Below are positions 48,969-58,317 of a stretch of 64,000 bases of DNA, piece after piece (position 1 is the first letter of the stretch; the number at the start of each line of letters is the position of its first letter). Origin of the DNA: Pelagomonas calceolata. Lineage: Eukaryota > Sar > Pelagophyceae > Pelagomonadales > Pelagomonadaceae. Below the pieces are notes generated by a model. It saw only the letters and a program-made list of their open reading frames with translations, had not been told where the DNA came from and searched no databases. The stretch spans positions 2,666,001 through 2,730,000 of the forward strand of contig CAKKNE010000006.1 of the NCBI GenBank assembly GCA_918797485.1, in the 5' to 3' direction. The position numbers and the translations under genes are program-made.

Positions 48969-49535
48969 ATGGCGCAAGCACCAACACGTGTGGATTCCTT
49001 CGCCGACGGCGGCACCCAGGGCGACACCGAGCCCGGCGCGCCCACCTCGCCGGGCCCCGGCCGGAGTTGGGCCGACGTCTTCGGCACGGCTGCGAAGCCG
49101 TCGTCGTCGTCGCCACCCATGCCACCGATGCCCTGGGAGGAGGCCGCCGCGGCGCCGGCGCCGTCCTGGACGGCACCCATCGAGCGCTTCCTCGCGAGCG
49201 CCGCGGCGAGCCTTTCGGCCGCGACGCAACCGCCGCCGCCGCATCCCAAACCTCGGCTGCCACGGTCCGTCGACTTTACGAGCGCACCCTCGCACTACAC
49301 GACGCTGGGAGTCGCGCCGACGGCGCCCCAGGCGGAAATTCGGGCGGCCTACCGGCGGCTCGCGCTCGAACACCATCCGGACCGGCGCGGCGCACGAGGT
49401 GAAGAAAGGATGGCCCGCGTCAACGCCGCCTACGCGGTCCTCGACTCGCCGCGCGCGCGGCGGTCGTACGACTACGACCTGCGGTTCGGGCGCTTCGACG
49501 GCGCGCGGCGGCGAGGCGCGGAGGCGGCGGACTGA
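48969..49535 (+). CDS. J-domain (DnaJ/Hsp40) protein
   Basis: 188 residues. The first ~110 are Pro/Ala/Ser-rich and probably disordered. The J domain is C-terminal (~112-175): HYTTLGVAPTAPQAEIRAAY, RRLALEHHPDRRG with the essential HPD, ARVNAAYAVLDSPRARRSYD. It stimulates an Hsp70 partner; no zinc-finger or client-binding domain is present, so it is a class C protein. The last codons begin a 32-bp tandem duplication. Confidence 0.88.
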   Translation: MAQAPTRVDSFADGGTQGDTEPGAPTSPGPGRSWADVFGTAAKPSSSSPPMPPMPWEEAAAAPAPSWTAPIERFLASAAASLSAATQPPPPHPKPRLPRSVDFTSAPSHYTTLGVAPTAPQAEIRAAYRRLALEHHPDRRGARGEERMARVNAAYAVLDSPRARRSYDYDLRFGRFDGARRRGAEAAD

Positions 49536-49581
49536 TGTCCTCCGCAGTCGCGGAGGCGGCGGATTGATGTCTTCCGCAGTC
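49518..49581 (+). repeat. 32-bp tandem duplication at the J-protein stop
   Basis: 49518-49549 and 49550-49581 (GCGGAGGCGGCGGACTGATG and onwards) are adjacent copies differing at two positions. The first contains the stop codon; the second is 3' untranslated. Each unit also contains a GACTGATGTCCTCCGCAGTC near-palindrome. Confidence 0.85.
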
Positions 49582-50055
49582 GCCGGGCCAGTGCTTGGCG
49601 CCAGCGTGCGTTTTTGTGTGGTGTAATTGATACTAGAAAACATAGCATACCCAAAAGTTGGTCGGAACTCGCGCGCCGTAGCCGAGGCACTGTGGACACG
49701 AGTGAGATGAGTTGAACGAGTGATGCTAGGGGTCCGAACAATCGGCCATTCGATTTTGCCTGCTCATTTTTGCAGCGGCCAGCCCCTGGATCTGAGCCCA
49801 CAGCTCCGGCTATACCGAACCTTACTTTGTCGCGACGCTGCGCATTGCCGCATAATTCCATCTTCTTGCCACAGCCCAAATCTCAGCAGCTCTAGACGCT
49901 CCGGCATCGACTTAGACCAAATCCAGAGTCGGTTTCACGCCACCGTCGAGCTGTGATACAGTAGAGCGCCCCACCATGGCGCTCTAGCGGCCCCCGATGA
50001 CCCCGCCCAGCAGTCTTTCGGCCCCTGCCGTCGCCACATCATTCAGAACGTTCCA
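49582..50055. other. Gene-free intergenic stretch
   Basis: About 470 bp between two rightward genes, somewhat AT-richer than its surroundings. No element or coding sequence was recognised. Confidence 0.35.
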
Positions 50056-50550
50056 ATGGAGCAACGGGACCGCGCCAACTCGCTCAGCTCCGACGACGAC
50101 GTCGCCGCGGAGCTCTCGCAGCGCGCCGCTATAATAGCAAGAAAGGTCTGGTTCCTGCGCCACGCGCAATCATGCAGGGACCCGAGCCGCTGCCCCCTCG
50201 CGCCGTGCAAGCAAGCGTTCTTGCTCCTGGCCCACATGCGCGCCTGCGGCGCCTTCCAGGATCCCGAGCGGGGCTGCCGGGCGCCGGCCTGCCGCCGGGC
50301 CGCGCGATTGTTACATCATCCTCGCAACTGCCGGCGGGCCTCGTGCGAGGTCTGCGCGAAGGCGCGCGCCGCGGGGCCCACGGGCGCCGGGCTCGTCGTG
50401 CCCAAGGACCTCGTGCAGGCGGCCGATGTGTGCCCGCCGTGCACGCCGCCCCGCGCCCGGCCGCAGCACCTCGCGGCCGTCGTCGAGGAGGAGTCCTCGC
50501 CGCTCAAAATCACGCCGCCGTCGCCGCCGTCCATCAACCAGGAGGCCTAG
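50056..50550 (+). CDS. TAZ-type zinc-finger protein
   Basis: 164 residues. Residues ~30-105 match a TAZ domain as in CBP/p300 and plant BT proteins: HAQSCRDPSRCPLAPC, KQAFLLLAHMRAC, GCRAPACRRAARLLHHPRNC and CEVC. The repeated H-x3-C-x4-C-x4-C-like spacing gives the three zinc clusters. The C-terminal 60 residues are proline-rich. There is no acetyltransferase or BTB domain, so it is a stand-alone TAZ protein, presumably a transcription adaptor. Confidence 0.8.
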   Translation: MEQRDRANSLSSDDDVAAELSQRAAIIARKVWFLRHAQSCRDPSRCPLAPCKQAFLLLAHMRACGAFQDPERGCRAPACRRAARLLHHPRNCRRASCEVCAKARAAGPTGAGLVVPKDLVQAADVCPPCTPPRARPQHLAAVVEEESSPLKITPPSPPSINQEA

Positions 50551-50720
50551 GCGGAAAGAAGCCAACACCCCCCTCGCTCGCGGCGCGCCGCTCGAGCCGA
50601 AAAAACAAAACCAAACATCAAATCTCCCTCCGAGAAAATGCTCCTGCGACGGAGCCCGAAAATTCTGAAATAAATACCTTGTACTATACTCGGCGATGGC
50701 GTGGGGGGGGGCACTCCACA

Positions 50721-52826
50721 TCACATTGCATTCAGTACGTTCTTGTAAAACTTGGCGTGAGGATGGTCGGGGCCGTACGCGCCCTCGAAAATCTTCACCG
50801 CGCGCGTTACGTATTCTCGCTTCTTGGCGGCGTCGCCTAGTTCGCCGTAGGCCATACCGAGGCTGCCCAGTATCAATGCCACTTCCGGGTGGTCGCAGCC
50901 GTACGTCCGCTCGTTGATCGCAAGCGCGCGCTCCAGCACGTCTCTACTCTTCGCGTGGTCGCCTAAGTCGCCGTACGCGTTCCCGAGGTTCGTCAGCGTC
51001 CCGGCCACGCTCGTGTGGTCGCGGCCGTAAGTCCGCTCGAAGATCGCGAGCGCGCGCTCCAGCACGTCACGCGCCTTCGCGTATTCGCCTGAGGCGCCGT
51101 ACGCGTTCCCGAGGTTATCCAGCGTGATGGCCACTTCCGGGTGGTCGCGGCCGTACGCCCGCTCCTTGATCGCGAGTGCGCGCTCCAGCATGTCTCGCGA
51201 CTTCGCGTGGTCGCCTAGGTTGCCGTACGCGTTCCCGAGGTTCGTCAGTGTCTGGGCCACTTTCGCGTGGTCGCGGCCGTACGCCCGCTCCTTGATCGCG
51301 AGCGCGCGCTCCAGCATGTCTCGCCTCTTCGCCTGGTCGCCTAATCTACCGTAAACGACCCCGAGGTTCCCCAGCGTGACGGCCACGTCCGGGTGGTCGC
51401 GGCCGTACGTCCGCTCAAAGATCGGGAGCGCGCGCTCCAGCATGTCGCGCGTCTTGGCGTAGTCGCCTAAGTAGCCGTACGCACTCCCGAGGTTCGTCAG
51501 CACGACGGCAACCCTCGTGTGATCGCTACCGTACTCACGCTCTTCGATCGCGAGCGCCCGCTCCAGTATGTCTCGCTGTTTGGCGTAGTCGCCGAGGCCC
51601 ATGTACGTATTCCCGAGATCAGTCAACAAGCCGGCCACGTTCGTACTATCTCTACCGTGCTCGCGCTCGTAGATCGGGAGCGCGCGCTCCAAGACCTCGA
51701 GCTTCTTGGCATTGTCGCCAAGGTCCCCGTACGCGAGCCCAAGATCCCACAGCGCCACGCCCACCGCCTTGCTCTCCGCACCGAACGCTCGCTCCTGCTT
51801 CGCTAACATAGCTTCCCGGACCTTCACGACGCCTGCGGACTCCTGAATCGACTCGAGCAACTCGCAGAGGCCGTCAAGCAAACTCGCGTCCGCGTCGTAC
51901 CCGAGCACGTGGTCCACCAACTCCTCCACACCGTTAACCTCGTCGACGGGCAGCTTGCACAGCATCTCGAGCCGCTGCGCGACAGCATCTGAATTGCCCA
52001 AGAAAAACGACCGAAAGTACTCGTAGACCGTGTGGCTCCGGTGTAGCGCCTCCGACTCTTTGATCGGCATGAGATGAATTTGTAGCTCGCACATGTGCGT
52101 CACGTTCTCGACTTTCACGGCGACGTTCATCAAGATGTCCTGGTAGCCGTTGAAGAGCGGCGGCGCGAACCGGTTCTTCGTCCGCACGATATCAACGCGG
52201 TCGTCGGCTTCGAGCGATGCGTAGAGCTGCACGATGGCGTCCTCCGTCTGACAGAGGGCCGCGCCGCGCGTAATGTCGAAGAGCCAACTGTAGCACGGCG
52301 CCGTCTTGTCCTTGTACTCGTCGCGCGCCTTGGCGCCGGCACGGTCGCGGCCCTTCAGCGGCGCGAACATCAGCTTCACACCGCTTTCAGGGCACGCGGC
52401 CGTCATGATCTCCTCGAACTGCACGCGCGCCAGCGCGGCGACCTCGTACAGCGCGTCGAGCGACGCGGCCGGCTCGCCGTCGAGGCCGCATTGGCGACAC
52501 TCGTCTCCTAAATTCTTGCCCACCCACGGGATCTTCTTCACATCACCCTTGATGTGCACGATCGCGATCTCGTCGATCTGCTCCCGCGCGGCCTTGAACG
52601 CCTTCAGGTTGTGAAACATGCATTTCCGCGGGTCGAGCGCGCGCTCGTCGTGCTCCTTGGCGTAGGCCTCTAACTTGGGCCACGGCACCGTGCGCGTTCC
52701 GTCCGCGCCCTCGGTCGCGGCGGCATCAAACGCTTTCTTCTTTTCCGCGTCGTACAGCACGCCGATTTCATTTTTGATGGCCACTTCGGACAGTGGTGCG
52801 CCCTCCGTCGACACACCTGCACCCAT
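50721..52826 (-). CDS. TPR protein with N-terminal RelA/SpoT-like region
   Basis: 701 residues. MGAGVS is a good N-myristoylation start. Residues ~175-285 resemble the RelA/SpoT nucleotidyltransferase fold: CYSWLFDITRGAALC, DIVRTKNRFAPPLFNGYQDI, MNVAVKVENVTHMCELQIHL, although the catalytic set was not verified. From ~345 about eight near-identical 42-residue TPR_12 (kinesin-light-chain-like) units follow, with the recurring ERTYGRDHPDVA and LGDHAKSRDMLERAL. The high similarity of units points to recent array expansion or gene conversion. Such N-domain/TPR proteins are an expanded family in some algae; function unknown. Confidence 0.75.
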   Translation of the reverse strand: MGAGVSTEGAPLSEVAIKNEIGVLYDAEKKKAFDAAATEGADGTRTVPWPKLEAYAKEHDERALDPRKCMFHNLKAFKAAREQIDEIAIVHIKGDVKKIPWVGKNLGDECRQCGLDGEPAASLDALYEVAALARVQFEEIMTAACPESGVKLMFAPLKGRDRAGAKARDEYKDKTAPCYSWLFDITRGAALCQTEDAIVQLYASLEADDRVDIVRTKNRFAPPLFNGYQDILMNVAVKVENVTHMCELQIHLMPIKESEALHRSHTVYEYFRSFFLGNSDAVAQRLEMLCKLPVDEVNGVEELVDHVLGYDADASLLDGLCELLESIQESAGVVKVREAMLAKQERAFGAESKAVGVALWDLGLAYGDLGDNAKKLEVLERALPIYEREHGRDSTNVAGLLTDLGNTYMGLGDYAKQRDILERALAIEEREYGSDHTRVAVVLTNLGSAYGYLGDYAKTRDMLERALPIFERTYGRDHPDVAVTLGNLGVVYGRLGDQAKRRDMLERALAIKERAYGRDHAKVAQTLTNLGNAYGNLGDHAKSRDMLERALAIKERAYGRDHPEVAITLDNLGNAYGASGEYAKARDVLERALAIFERTYGRDHTSVAGTLTNLGNAYGDLGDHAKSRDVLERALAINERTYGCDHPEVALILGSLGMAYGELGDAAKKREYVTRAVKIFEGAYGPDHPHAKFYKNVLNAM
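50870..51680 (-). repeat. 126-bp tandem coding repeats (TPR array)
   Basis: Six to seven units of 42 codons are very similar at the DNA level, each containing variants of GGTCGCGGCCGTACGTCCGCTC on the plus strand. This is a likely site of unequal exchange and of assembly collapse. Confidence 0.75.
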
Positions 52827-53259
52827 GCTATCGCGGTAGTTCTTACTCTATCTATTATGTGGTATCTAGTTGCTCCGGGCTTTTAGCTGCCCCCAAATGC
52901 CAAACCGCTGCGCGCGATGGCGTAACTGATGTGTGATGCGGCTGCACCAACGGTAGGACAATCGATGCGTGCACTCACGTCACGTTTGGAACACAAAAAG
53001 AAGTAGACTACCGAGGCCGAGTTTGGGCCCCGCACCAACGCGCCGCGTGAGTAGATACGTGGATGTGACGTCTGAGCGCGTCGAAGAGCCAAGGAGGTGT
53101 AGCTGCCCCGCCAGCACGCCGTCGCCGCGACCCGCGCGTCGACGGCGCAGCTCCCCTTTTTAGCTACAGCTGGTCCCACCCCCAGCTGGCAAAGAGGTAG
53201 TCCCGCTATCATATGATGAGCATTACCCGGAGCGAACGGAACGCAGTTGAGAGTGTCTT
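52827..53259. other. Gene-free region with core inverted repeat
   Basis: 433 bp between the TPR gene start and the kinase stop. 53115-53147 contains CGCCGTCG and CGACGGCG arms around CCGCGACCCGCGCGT, the intron-core hairpin in variant form, outside any recognised gene. Confidence 0.4.
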
Positions 53260-54956
53260 CTAATTCGGGCCCTTCGAGCTGTCGTCCGTCGACGCGCGGC
53301 TCACCGTCGACCGGTGCGAGAACTTGCGGAAGAGCTTCCGCATGGAGTCGCCCTTCGTGTAGGCGAGCGGCTTCTCCGGGACTTCCTGGGCCGCGACGCG
53401 CCGCGGCACGTAGGTCCGGTCCTCGTCGTTCCGCAGTCGAGGCACGAAGGGCGGCCGGAGCTCGCACCTCTCGAGCTTCGCCCAGTCGTAGTCCTTGTAC
53501 AGGCCCATGTTGCCCACGTCCCGCAAGGTGCACAGGCGCGTCGCCGGGCGCTTCTGGAGGAGCGCCCGCAGCACCTCGAGCGTGTCCTTGCGCCAGCCGG
53601 GGTCGTATCTAGGCTTGGACTTGACGATGCGCCTGCGTGGAAGGCGCGGTGACGGCGTCTGGCATCGACGCGACGCCGTCGACGCGACGCCATCGACGCG
53701 ACGGCGCGGCAAGGGACGCCGCACGGTCACCAGAGCATCTTGTCCTCCTCGGCCGCGTCGAAGGGCAGTCTACCCTTGAGCATCGTGAAGAAGAGGACCC
53801 CGAGGGCCCACCAGTCGACGGCGAAGTCGTAGGGCTGGGCCTGTGTGTTACGTATGGTGAGAACGGTCGCGACCGACGCGGTCGCCACATGCGAGTCTCA
53901 TGAACTCAGAGGGAGGCTTAGAAACAGGTCCCCACTTCCATAAGGAGTCGATCGACGATGAAATTCTCCGGACATCACAGTTCTTTGGCACCGTGAAGAG
54001 ACACTGCATCAAACGAGTAACATCTCGGGCGCCATATACGCGGGAGTCCCAACGATGGACTTCGTCTGCGTCAATAATGGAGCGGGCGGCTCGGTCTGGA
54101 CGGGCCGGAGCCCCATGGCGACCCGCGTCTTGTCTGGTAGTCTCTCGGGCACGTCCTGGTTGCCCGCGCGACAATCCTTGAGCGGTCGAGGTGCCAAGCG
54201 TTTGGAAGCGCCGAAGTCAGAAACGGCCACGTGGCCCGAGGCGTGGACCAAGACGTTTTCGAGTTTGAGATCTCTGTGGACAATACCATGAGAATGTAAA
54301 TGGGCAATCGCTTGCGCAATCTCAGCAACGTAAAACGCGGCCCGATGCTCGTCGAAGCCCCGCCCGTCCTCCTTCAATGATATGTTCACGTGCGTGTGCA
54401 GCGAGCCACCAGGACAATAAGCTACTACGAGTACCAACTTGTCCCTCTCCTGGAACGAGTGGTACAATCTCAGTAACAAAGGGTGGTCGAACTCGCCCAA
54501 TATATTGCGCTCCAGCATGGTCGCTCGCACGAACGAAGCGCCAGCCGATTTCAGGTGGGCCTTGGGGATGATTTTAGCGGCATAGACCTCTCCATTCGCC
54601 CCGTGGCCGGCTCTGGCGCGCACCAACACGACTTTGGAGAACCCACCCTCGCCGACCATGCCTAGTACATCATACGACGCTGAAGATTGGGGGTCCTTCA
54701 GCACGCCCCGTTCCTCCTCGTCCGGCTTTGGCTCCACGACGTCACTGACACCGCCGCAGCATCCACTTCTCTTCGGCGGCGGCGGCGCCGGCTTCTCGTC
54801 CTTCACGAGGTCCTTCTTCGAGTTGTTGTAACTGGACTTCTTCGCCGTCTGCGTGATCAAATTCACGAGGGCCTGGTCCTCGGCGCTGTTCGAGGGGTCG
54901 CTGCCGCGCCGCGGCGAGCCGTCCTCGGACTCGTAGGACTTGGTCTTCCGGTCCAT
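53260..54956 (-). CDS. AGC-family serine/threonine protein kinase
   Basis: Exons 54015-54956, 53731-53840 and 53260-53632, 474 residues. Kinase motifs: glycine loop [16 protein letters not shown] (Lys), [25 protein letters not shown], then after the first intron [20 protein letters not shown] and after the second [14 protein letters not shown]. The tail [20 protein letters not shown] is the AGC C-terminal extension. The DFG-to-APE segment is about 60 residues, roughly 30 longer than usual, with a Pro/Lys insertion. N-terminal ~70 residues are basic and Ser-rich. The ATG at 54956 is used because the open frame above it lacks one. Confidence 0.9.
53633..53730 (-). other. Kinase intron 2 (98 nt) with three core motifs
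   Basis: GT at 53730, AG at 53633, phase 2 (ML-W-RIVKSK). Positions ~53661-53706 are three consecutive near-copies of the (A/C)GCC(A/G)TCGACGCGAC motif, a tiny tandem array occupying half the intron. Confidence 0.85.
53841..54014 (-). other. Kinase intron 1 (174 nt)
   Basis: GT at 54014, AG at 53841, phase 0, joining APEMLL to [11 protein letters not shown]. It starts GTTTGATGCAGTGTC, like the BKACE and p62 introns, and ends ACACACAG. Confidence 0.85.
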
Positions 54957-55358
54957 CTGCTGCTGTGGCCCCTTCGCGGCGCGCGGTCGGCACTGCAATG
55001 CCAAGATGAGCTCACAGCCTGCCTGTTAACTCTGCCAAGGCGCCGCGGCGCTGCAGCGTCGGCGTCGCAGCGCGCAGTTATGAACGGGTGGACGCGCCGT
55101 GCAAACGCCGTGCGAGAAACTCGCTTTGCCCGGTCGGCGCTCTGTGTTTGGCAAAGCACAGCAGCAAGCAAAGCTCGACGTGATAGGCCGCCGCCGTCGC
55201 GCTTCAGACAGACCGTTCCGGAACTCTCCTCGACCGGTATCGTCCACCGTCGACGCATCTCCCACGTGGAAGCAGGGGGGAAACGAAAACGAGGCGCCGC
55301 GCGGGACGACGAGAGCGACGCCGCCGACACCGAAAAAATAAACAACAAACAAAAAAAC
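54957..55358. other. Intergenic region, kinase start / methyltransferase stop
   Basis: 402 bp. An A-rich patch (AAAAAATAAACAACAAACAAAA, about 55335) lies just beyond the methyltransferase stop on its downstream side and may be part of its 3' end signal. No gene is supported. Confidence 0.35.
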
Positions 55359-57094
55359 TTAAACACGAAGCGCGTCCAGCTGCGCCGCCGTCGCCCAGGT
55401 CGCCGCCTCGCCGCGCGACGCCCGCGCCGCCGGCGCCGCGGCCTCCTTTACAACTGGTGGCGCCATCGCCACGGCCCGCGCGTCCTCGGCGAGCCGCAAC
55501 ACGAGCACGCGCAGGGCCTCGTTGTAGTCCGCCACGAAGCCCGTGTCGACCAAGCCCGAGAACCGCCGGTCGTCCTTCGCACAAAATCCCGCGACGGACT
55601 CCTCCACGAGGACGACACCCACCCTCTGGCACTCCTCCAAGACACGGCAGCGCGCGCAGGAGATCTCCGCGCACCAGCCCTTCTTCGCGCGGAACTTCGG
55701 CTTCGTGCACGGGGCGCACGCGAGGCACGCCCGCGCACCTCGTCCAAAACTCAGCGCCGAGAGCAGCCGTCGCTTCACTTCACCCGCCAGATCGTCCAGT
55801 AAATCCAGGCGCTGCGTCGCCTCGGCGCTCACGATCAACTCGATTTCTTGACTAAGTCGCGAGGCGCGGCCCAGGTCGCCCGCGTCGACGTCGTCCGCGT
55901 GCCCCCAGCGCACGCGCCGCACCGTCGCATTTAGATGGGGGTGGCGCGCCGCGTTCCACGCCGACAGGGCGACGCGGTCGTCCGTTAGTGTGACGTGCTT
56001 CGCGCCTCTCGCTCCGCAGATCAAACCCACGAATCCCGTCCCTGACCCTAGCTCGAAGACGCGGCACGCCCTCAAGTCAAAGCTTGTAGAGAGCCAGTCC
56101 GCCAGGACGACACAACCAACACTCACGAAGCCGCCGTCGGCACCGTGGGCCGCATCCTGCACTATATCCAGACGAGGTTCGTACCACGTGAACAGCCTAC
56201 TAGGCCTCGTCACGTCGACGTCGCCCTCCAAAGCCCCCCCGCGGAAGCACAAAACGCCGGCATCACAGGCCTCGCGCGAGAGGGCGACCTCCTTGACCTG
56301 CGGGCGCGTGGCGTCGCGGACGTCGTCGACTGCGTGAACGGCGTCGAGGAGAACGCCGTCGATGAGAGACGTCGTCGCGTCGATGGCGATACGGGGACGC
56401 CGGCGCGCACGTTAAAATGGCACGCGTGGAGCGCTTCCGCGAACCGCCTTTGCCGGTGGCTCCGCTCGTCGTTGGCGACGTAGAAGATTGTTTTTGAGGG
56501 GGTGCAGCACCGTTTCAGAGTTGTCAGTAAGGGCGCCGCGAGGCTTTCCCTATACACGCCGTCGCAGCACAACACAACATCGAACGGTTTGGCGTCGAGC
56601 CAGCGCTTCGCGTCCCAACTACGAGAAACGCCGGGCAGGCACGCGCCTAGGTACTCCGTTACGAGTCCTTCTATTTGATGATCAGCGAAGAGCGGATGAC
56701 ACACGCCTGAGCGCCAGTCCAGGGCCTTCACGACGCAGTTTTGGGAGACGTCGTTCTGCCGGATGCCCCGTCTCAGTCGAGGCAAGGCCTCGGGCAGGTC
56801 GCTCAGGACCACATGCGCCGCGCCGGCCGCCGCGCACACCAGCCCGGGCAGCCCCCCGCCCGCGCCGAGCTCCAGGACCCGCTTGCCGCGGACCGCGCCA
56901 CCAAAAACGCCTTTGGGCGCCAACGCCTGCGCGAGCGCGGCGGCACCGGGCCAGACCTCGTCGCCGAATTCGGTTGTGGTGTCGGCTTGGCGGCCCTCGA
57001 CCCTTATGATCTTGTCGTTTACGTCTACTCCACCGCCTCCCGAGCCCCACAGCTCCTCGAAGTCGATGTCTTCGTCGTCGGCGAAGGTCGCCAT
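55359..57094 (-). CDS. Tandem double METTL21/FAM86-like lysine methyltransferase
   Basis: Exons 56411-57094 and 55359-56297, 540 residues. Two class I methyltransferase domains of the METTL21/23 (MTase16) family. The first: EFGDEVWPGAAALAQAL, RVLELGAGGGLPGLVCAAAG, DLPEAL and FDVVLCCDGVY (DxxY-like). The second: RLFTWYEP, CRVFELGSGTGFVGLICGARG, TLTDD and ELIVSAEATQ. The linking intron gives HFNVKEVALSRE, completing the last strand of domain 1. The second domain has a CAEISCARC-type Cys cluster. Two separate genes are an alternative, but no start codon fits domain 2 well. Confidence 0.7.
56298..56410 (-). other. Methyltransferase intron (113 nt)
   Basis: GT at 56410, AG at 56298, phase 0. Contains CGCCATCGACGCGACGACGT and GACGGCGTT cores; acceptor GCCCGCAG. 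Confidence 0.65.
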
Positions 57095-57466
57095 TTATTA
57101 TGGCTCTCAGCGCTCGCGCAGACGCGGCAGTGAGGAGCACCCAGCGTGCAGCGGTGTCTCCCAGCCTTCTGAAGCCCCAACAGCGAGTGGTACCGCAGCA
57201 GGCGGGCAGCAGCTATCCAGTGGGTAGTCTCGCGTGTGCGCCAAGACGCCGTGCTGCAGCTTACGGCGTTTTTTTGGCTTCGCTTGGCCTAAAACTAGTA
57301 TGTCAATCACACGCTAGCTAACTCGATCGCGGCCACGCGAAATCGAGACGCGGAGCGCCCCAGGGAAGCTCTGCACGTGGTTGGCGCATCTCTTCTAGCA
57401 GCACGCCGTCGCCGTGCAGCGCTCTCACCTCGCAAGCACCCAGCCGCTGGACCCCACTCATCAAGC
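57095..57466. promoter_or_regulatory. Divergent promoter with degenerate CTAG motif, copy j
   Basis: ACTAGTATGTCAATCACACG then CTAGC at 57294-57318, 200 bp from the left ATG and 149 bp from the right ATG. CACGCCGTCGCCGTGC at 57402-57417 is a variant intron core. Confidence 0.35.
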
Positions 57467-58030
57467 ATGGCCGAGGTCCCGCCGCCGAAGCGCGACGCCG
57501 CCGCCGCTGCGAGCGAAGAGCCCGAGACGAATAAAAAGCAGAAGACCGAGGGCGGCACCGGCCTCAAGCGCGCCGACGGCACGCCGTGGGAGCCTATTAC
57601 CGGCACCTTGGTCCCGATCGTGGGCGGCAAGGAGGGCCTCAAGCAGGAGTGGACGATGATCGAGCTCCAGGGCGACCTCGTCAAGAAGACGGAGACCTGG
57701 GACAACCAAAAGCTCGGGGATTTGGAGGTGCGCGACGGCACGCCCTTCCTGACGATCGGGATTCATGAATTGGAGGGCGAGTTCGTGACCCTCAAAAAGC
57801 CCTTCGTGGTCTTGGACCCGCAGCAGGAGGAGGACGAGACGGTGACGACGTGTCGAGGCGTCGAGTGCCGGTCGAAGTTCACGGTGGCCGGCGTCATCCG
57901 GCGGAAGGTGCTTTTTAAATTGAGACCGCGCGTGCTCGTCGCGCGGGCCGCGGGGCCCGCGGAGGTCGTGCCGGCGGACGCGGCGACGGCGACGGCGTCG
58001 GAGCTGACGCCGAAGGACGTCGTGTCGTAA
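57467..58030 (+). CDS. CTF8: Chromosome transmission fidelity protein 8 (Ctf8)
   Basis: 187 residues. Ctf8 joins Dcc1 and Ctf18 in the alternative clamp loader that acts on PCNA and in sister-chromatid cohesion. Match: EWTMIELQGDLVKK, KLGDLEV, TPFLTIGIHELEGEFVTLKK, PFVVLD, then FTVAGVIRRKVLFKLRPRVL, which is the conserved C-terminal strand pair. The N-terminal 30 residues are a Lys/Ala-rich tail with a possible nuclear signal (NKKQK). Confidence 0.88.
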   Translation: MAEVPPPKRDAAAAASEEPETNKKQKTEGGTGLKRADGTPWEPITGTLVPIVGGKEGLKQEWTMIELQGDLVKKTETWDNQKLGDLEVRDGTPFLTIGIHELEGEFVTLKKPFVVLDPQQEEDETVTTCRGVECRSKFTVAGVIRRKVLFKLRPRVLVARAAGPAEVVPADAATATASELTPKDVVS

Positions 58031-58317
58031 GTTTTTACGGTGAATATCCCCCCGGGGGGGCGTCGGCTCCGCGGCTTGGTGCTCCAAGTCGTGGCGCCCG
58101 GACGCGTCCGCTACCGGCTACCCCGCCACCGACGCGCTTCCAATGCATCTTCCAATGCGCGTCCGGACGTGCGTCCGGCCTGCTCCCCTCCTCGCCGTCG
58201 CCGCTTCCGGGCGAACAACCGGGCAGGCATGTGTAGCTCTAAACAAAGCAAGGACAGGCAATAGAGACTTAGGAGGGGTCGGGAGACACATACAAAAACA
58301 AGGGGCCTTGGACAACT
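58031..58317. other. Short convergent intergenic region
   Basis: 287 bp between the Ctf8 and LHC stops. It contains CCCCCCGGGGGGG (about 58049) and GACGCGTCCG; no gene or core motif is seen. Confidence 0.4.

Noticed and set aside
50172-50840. 222-residue frame overlapping the TAZ gene
   Set aside because: Arg/Gly-rich shadow of the TAZ frame with no motif.
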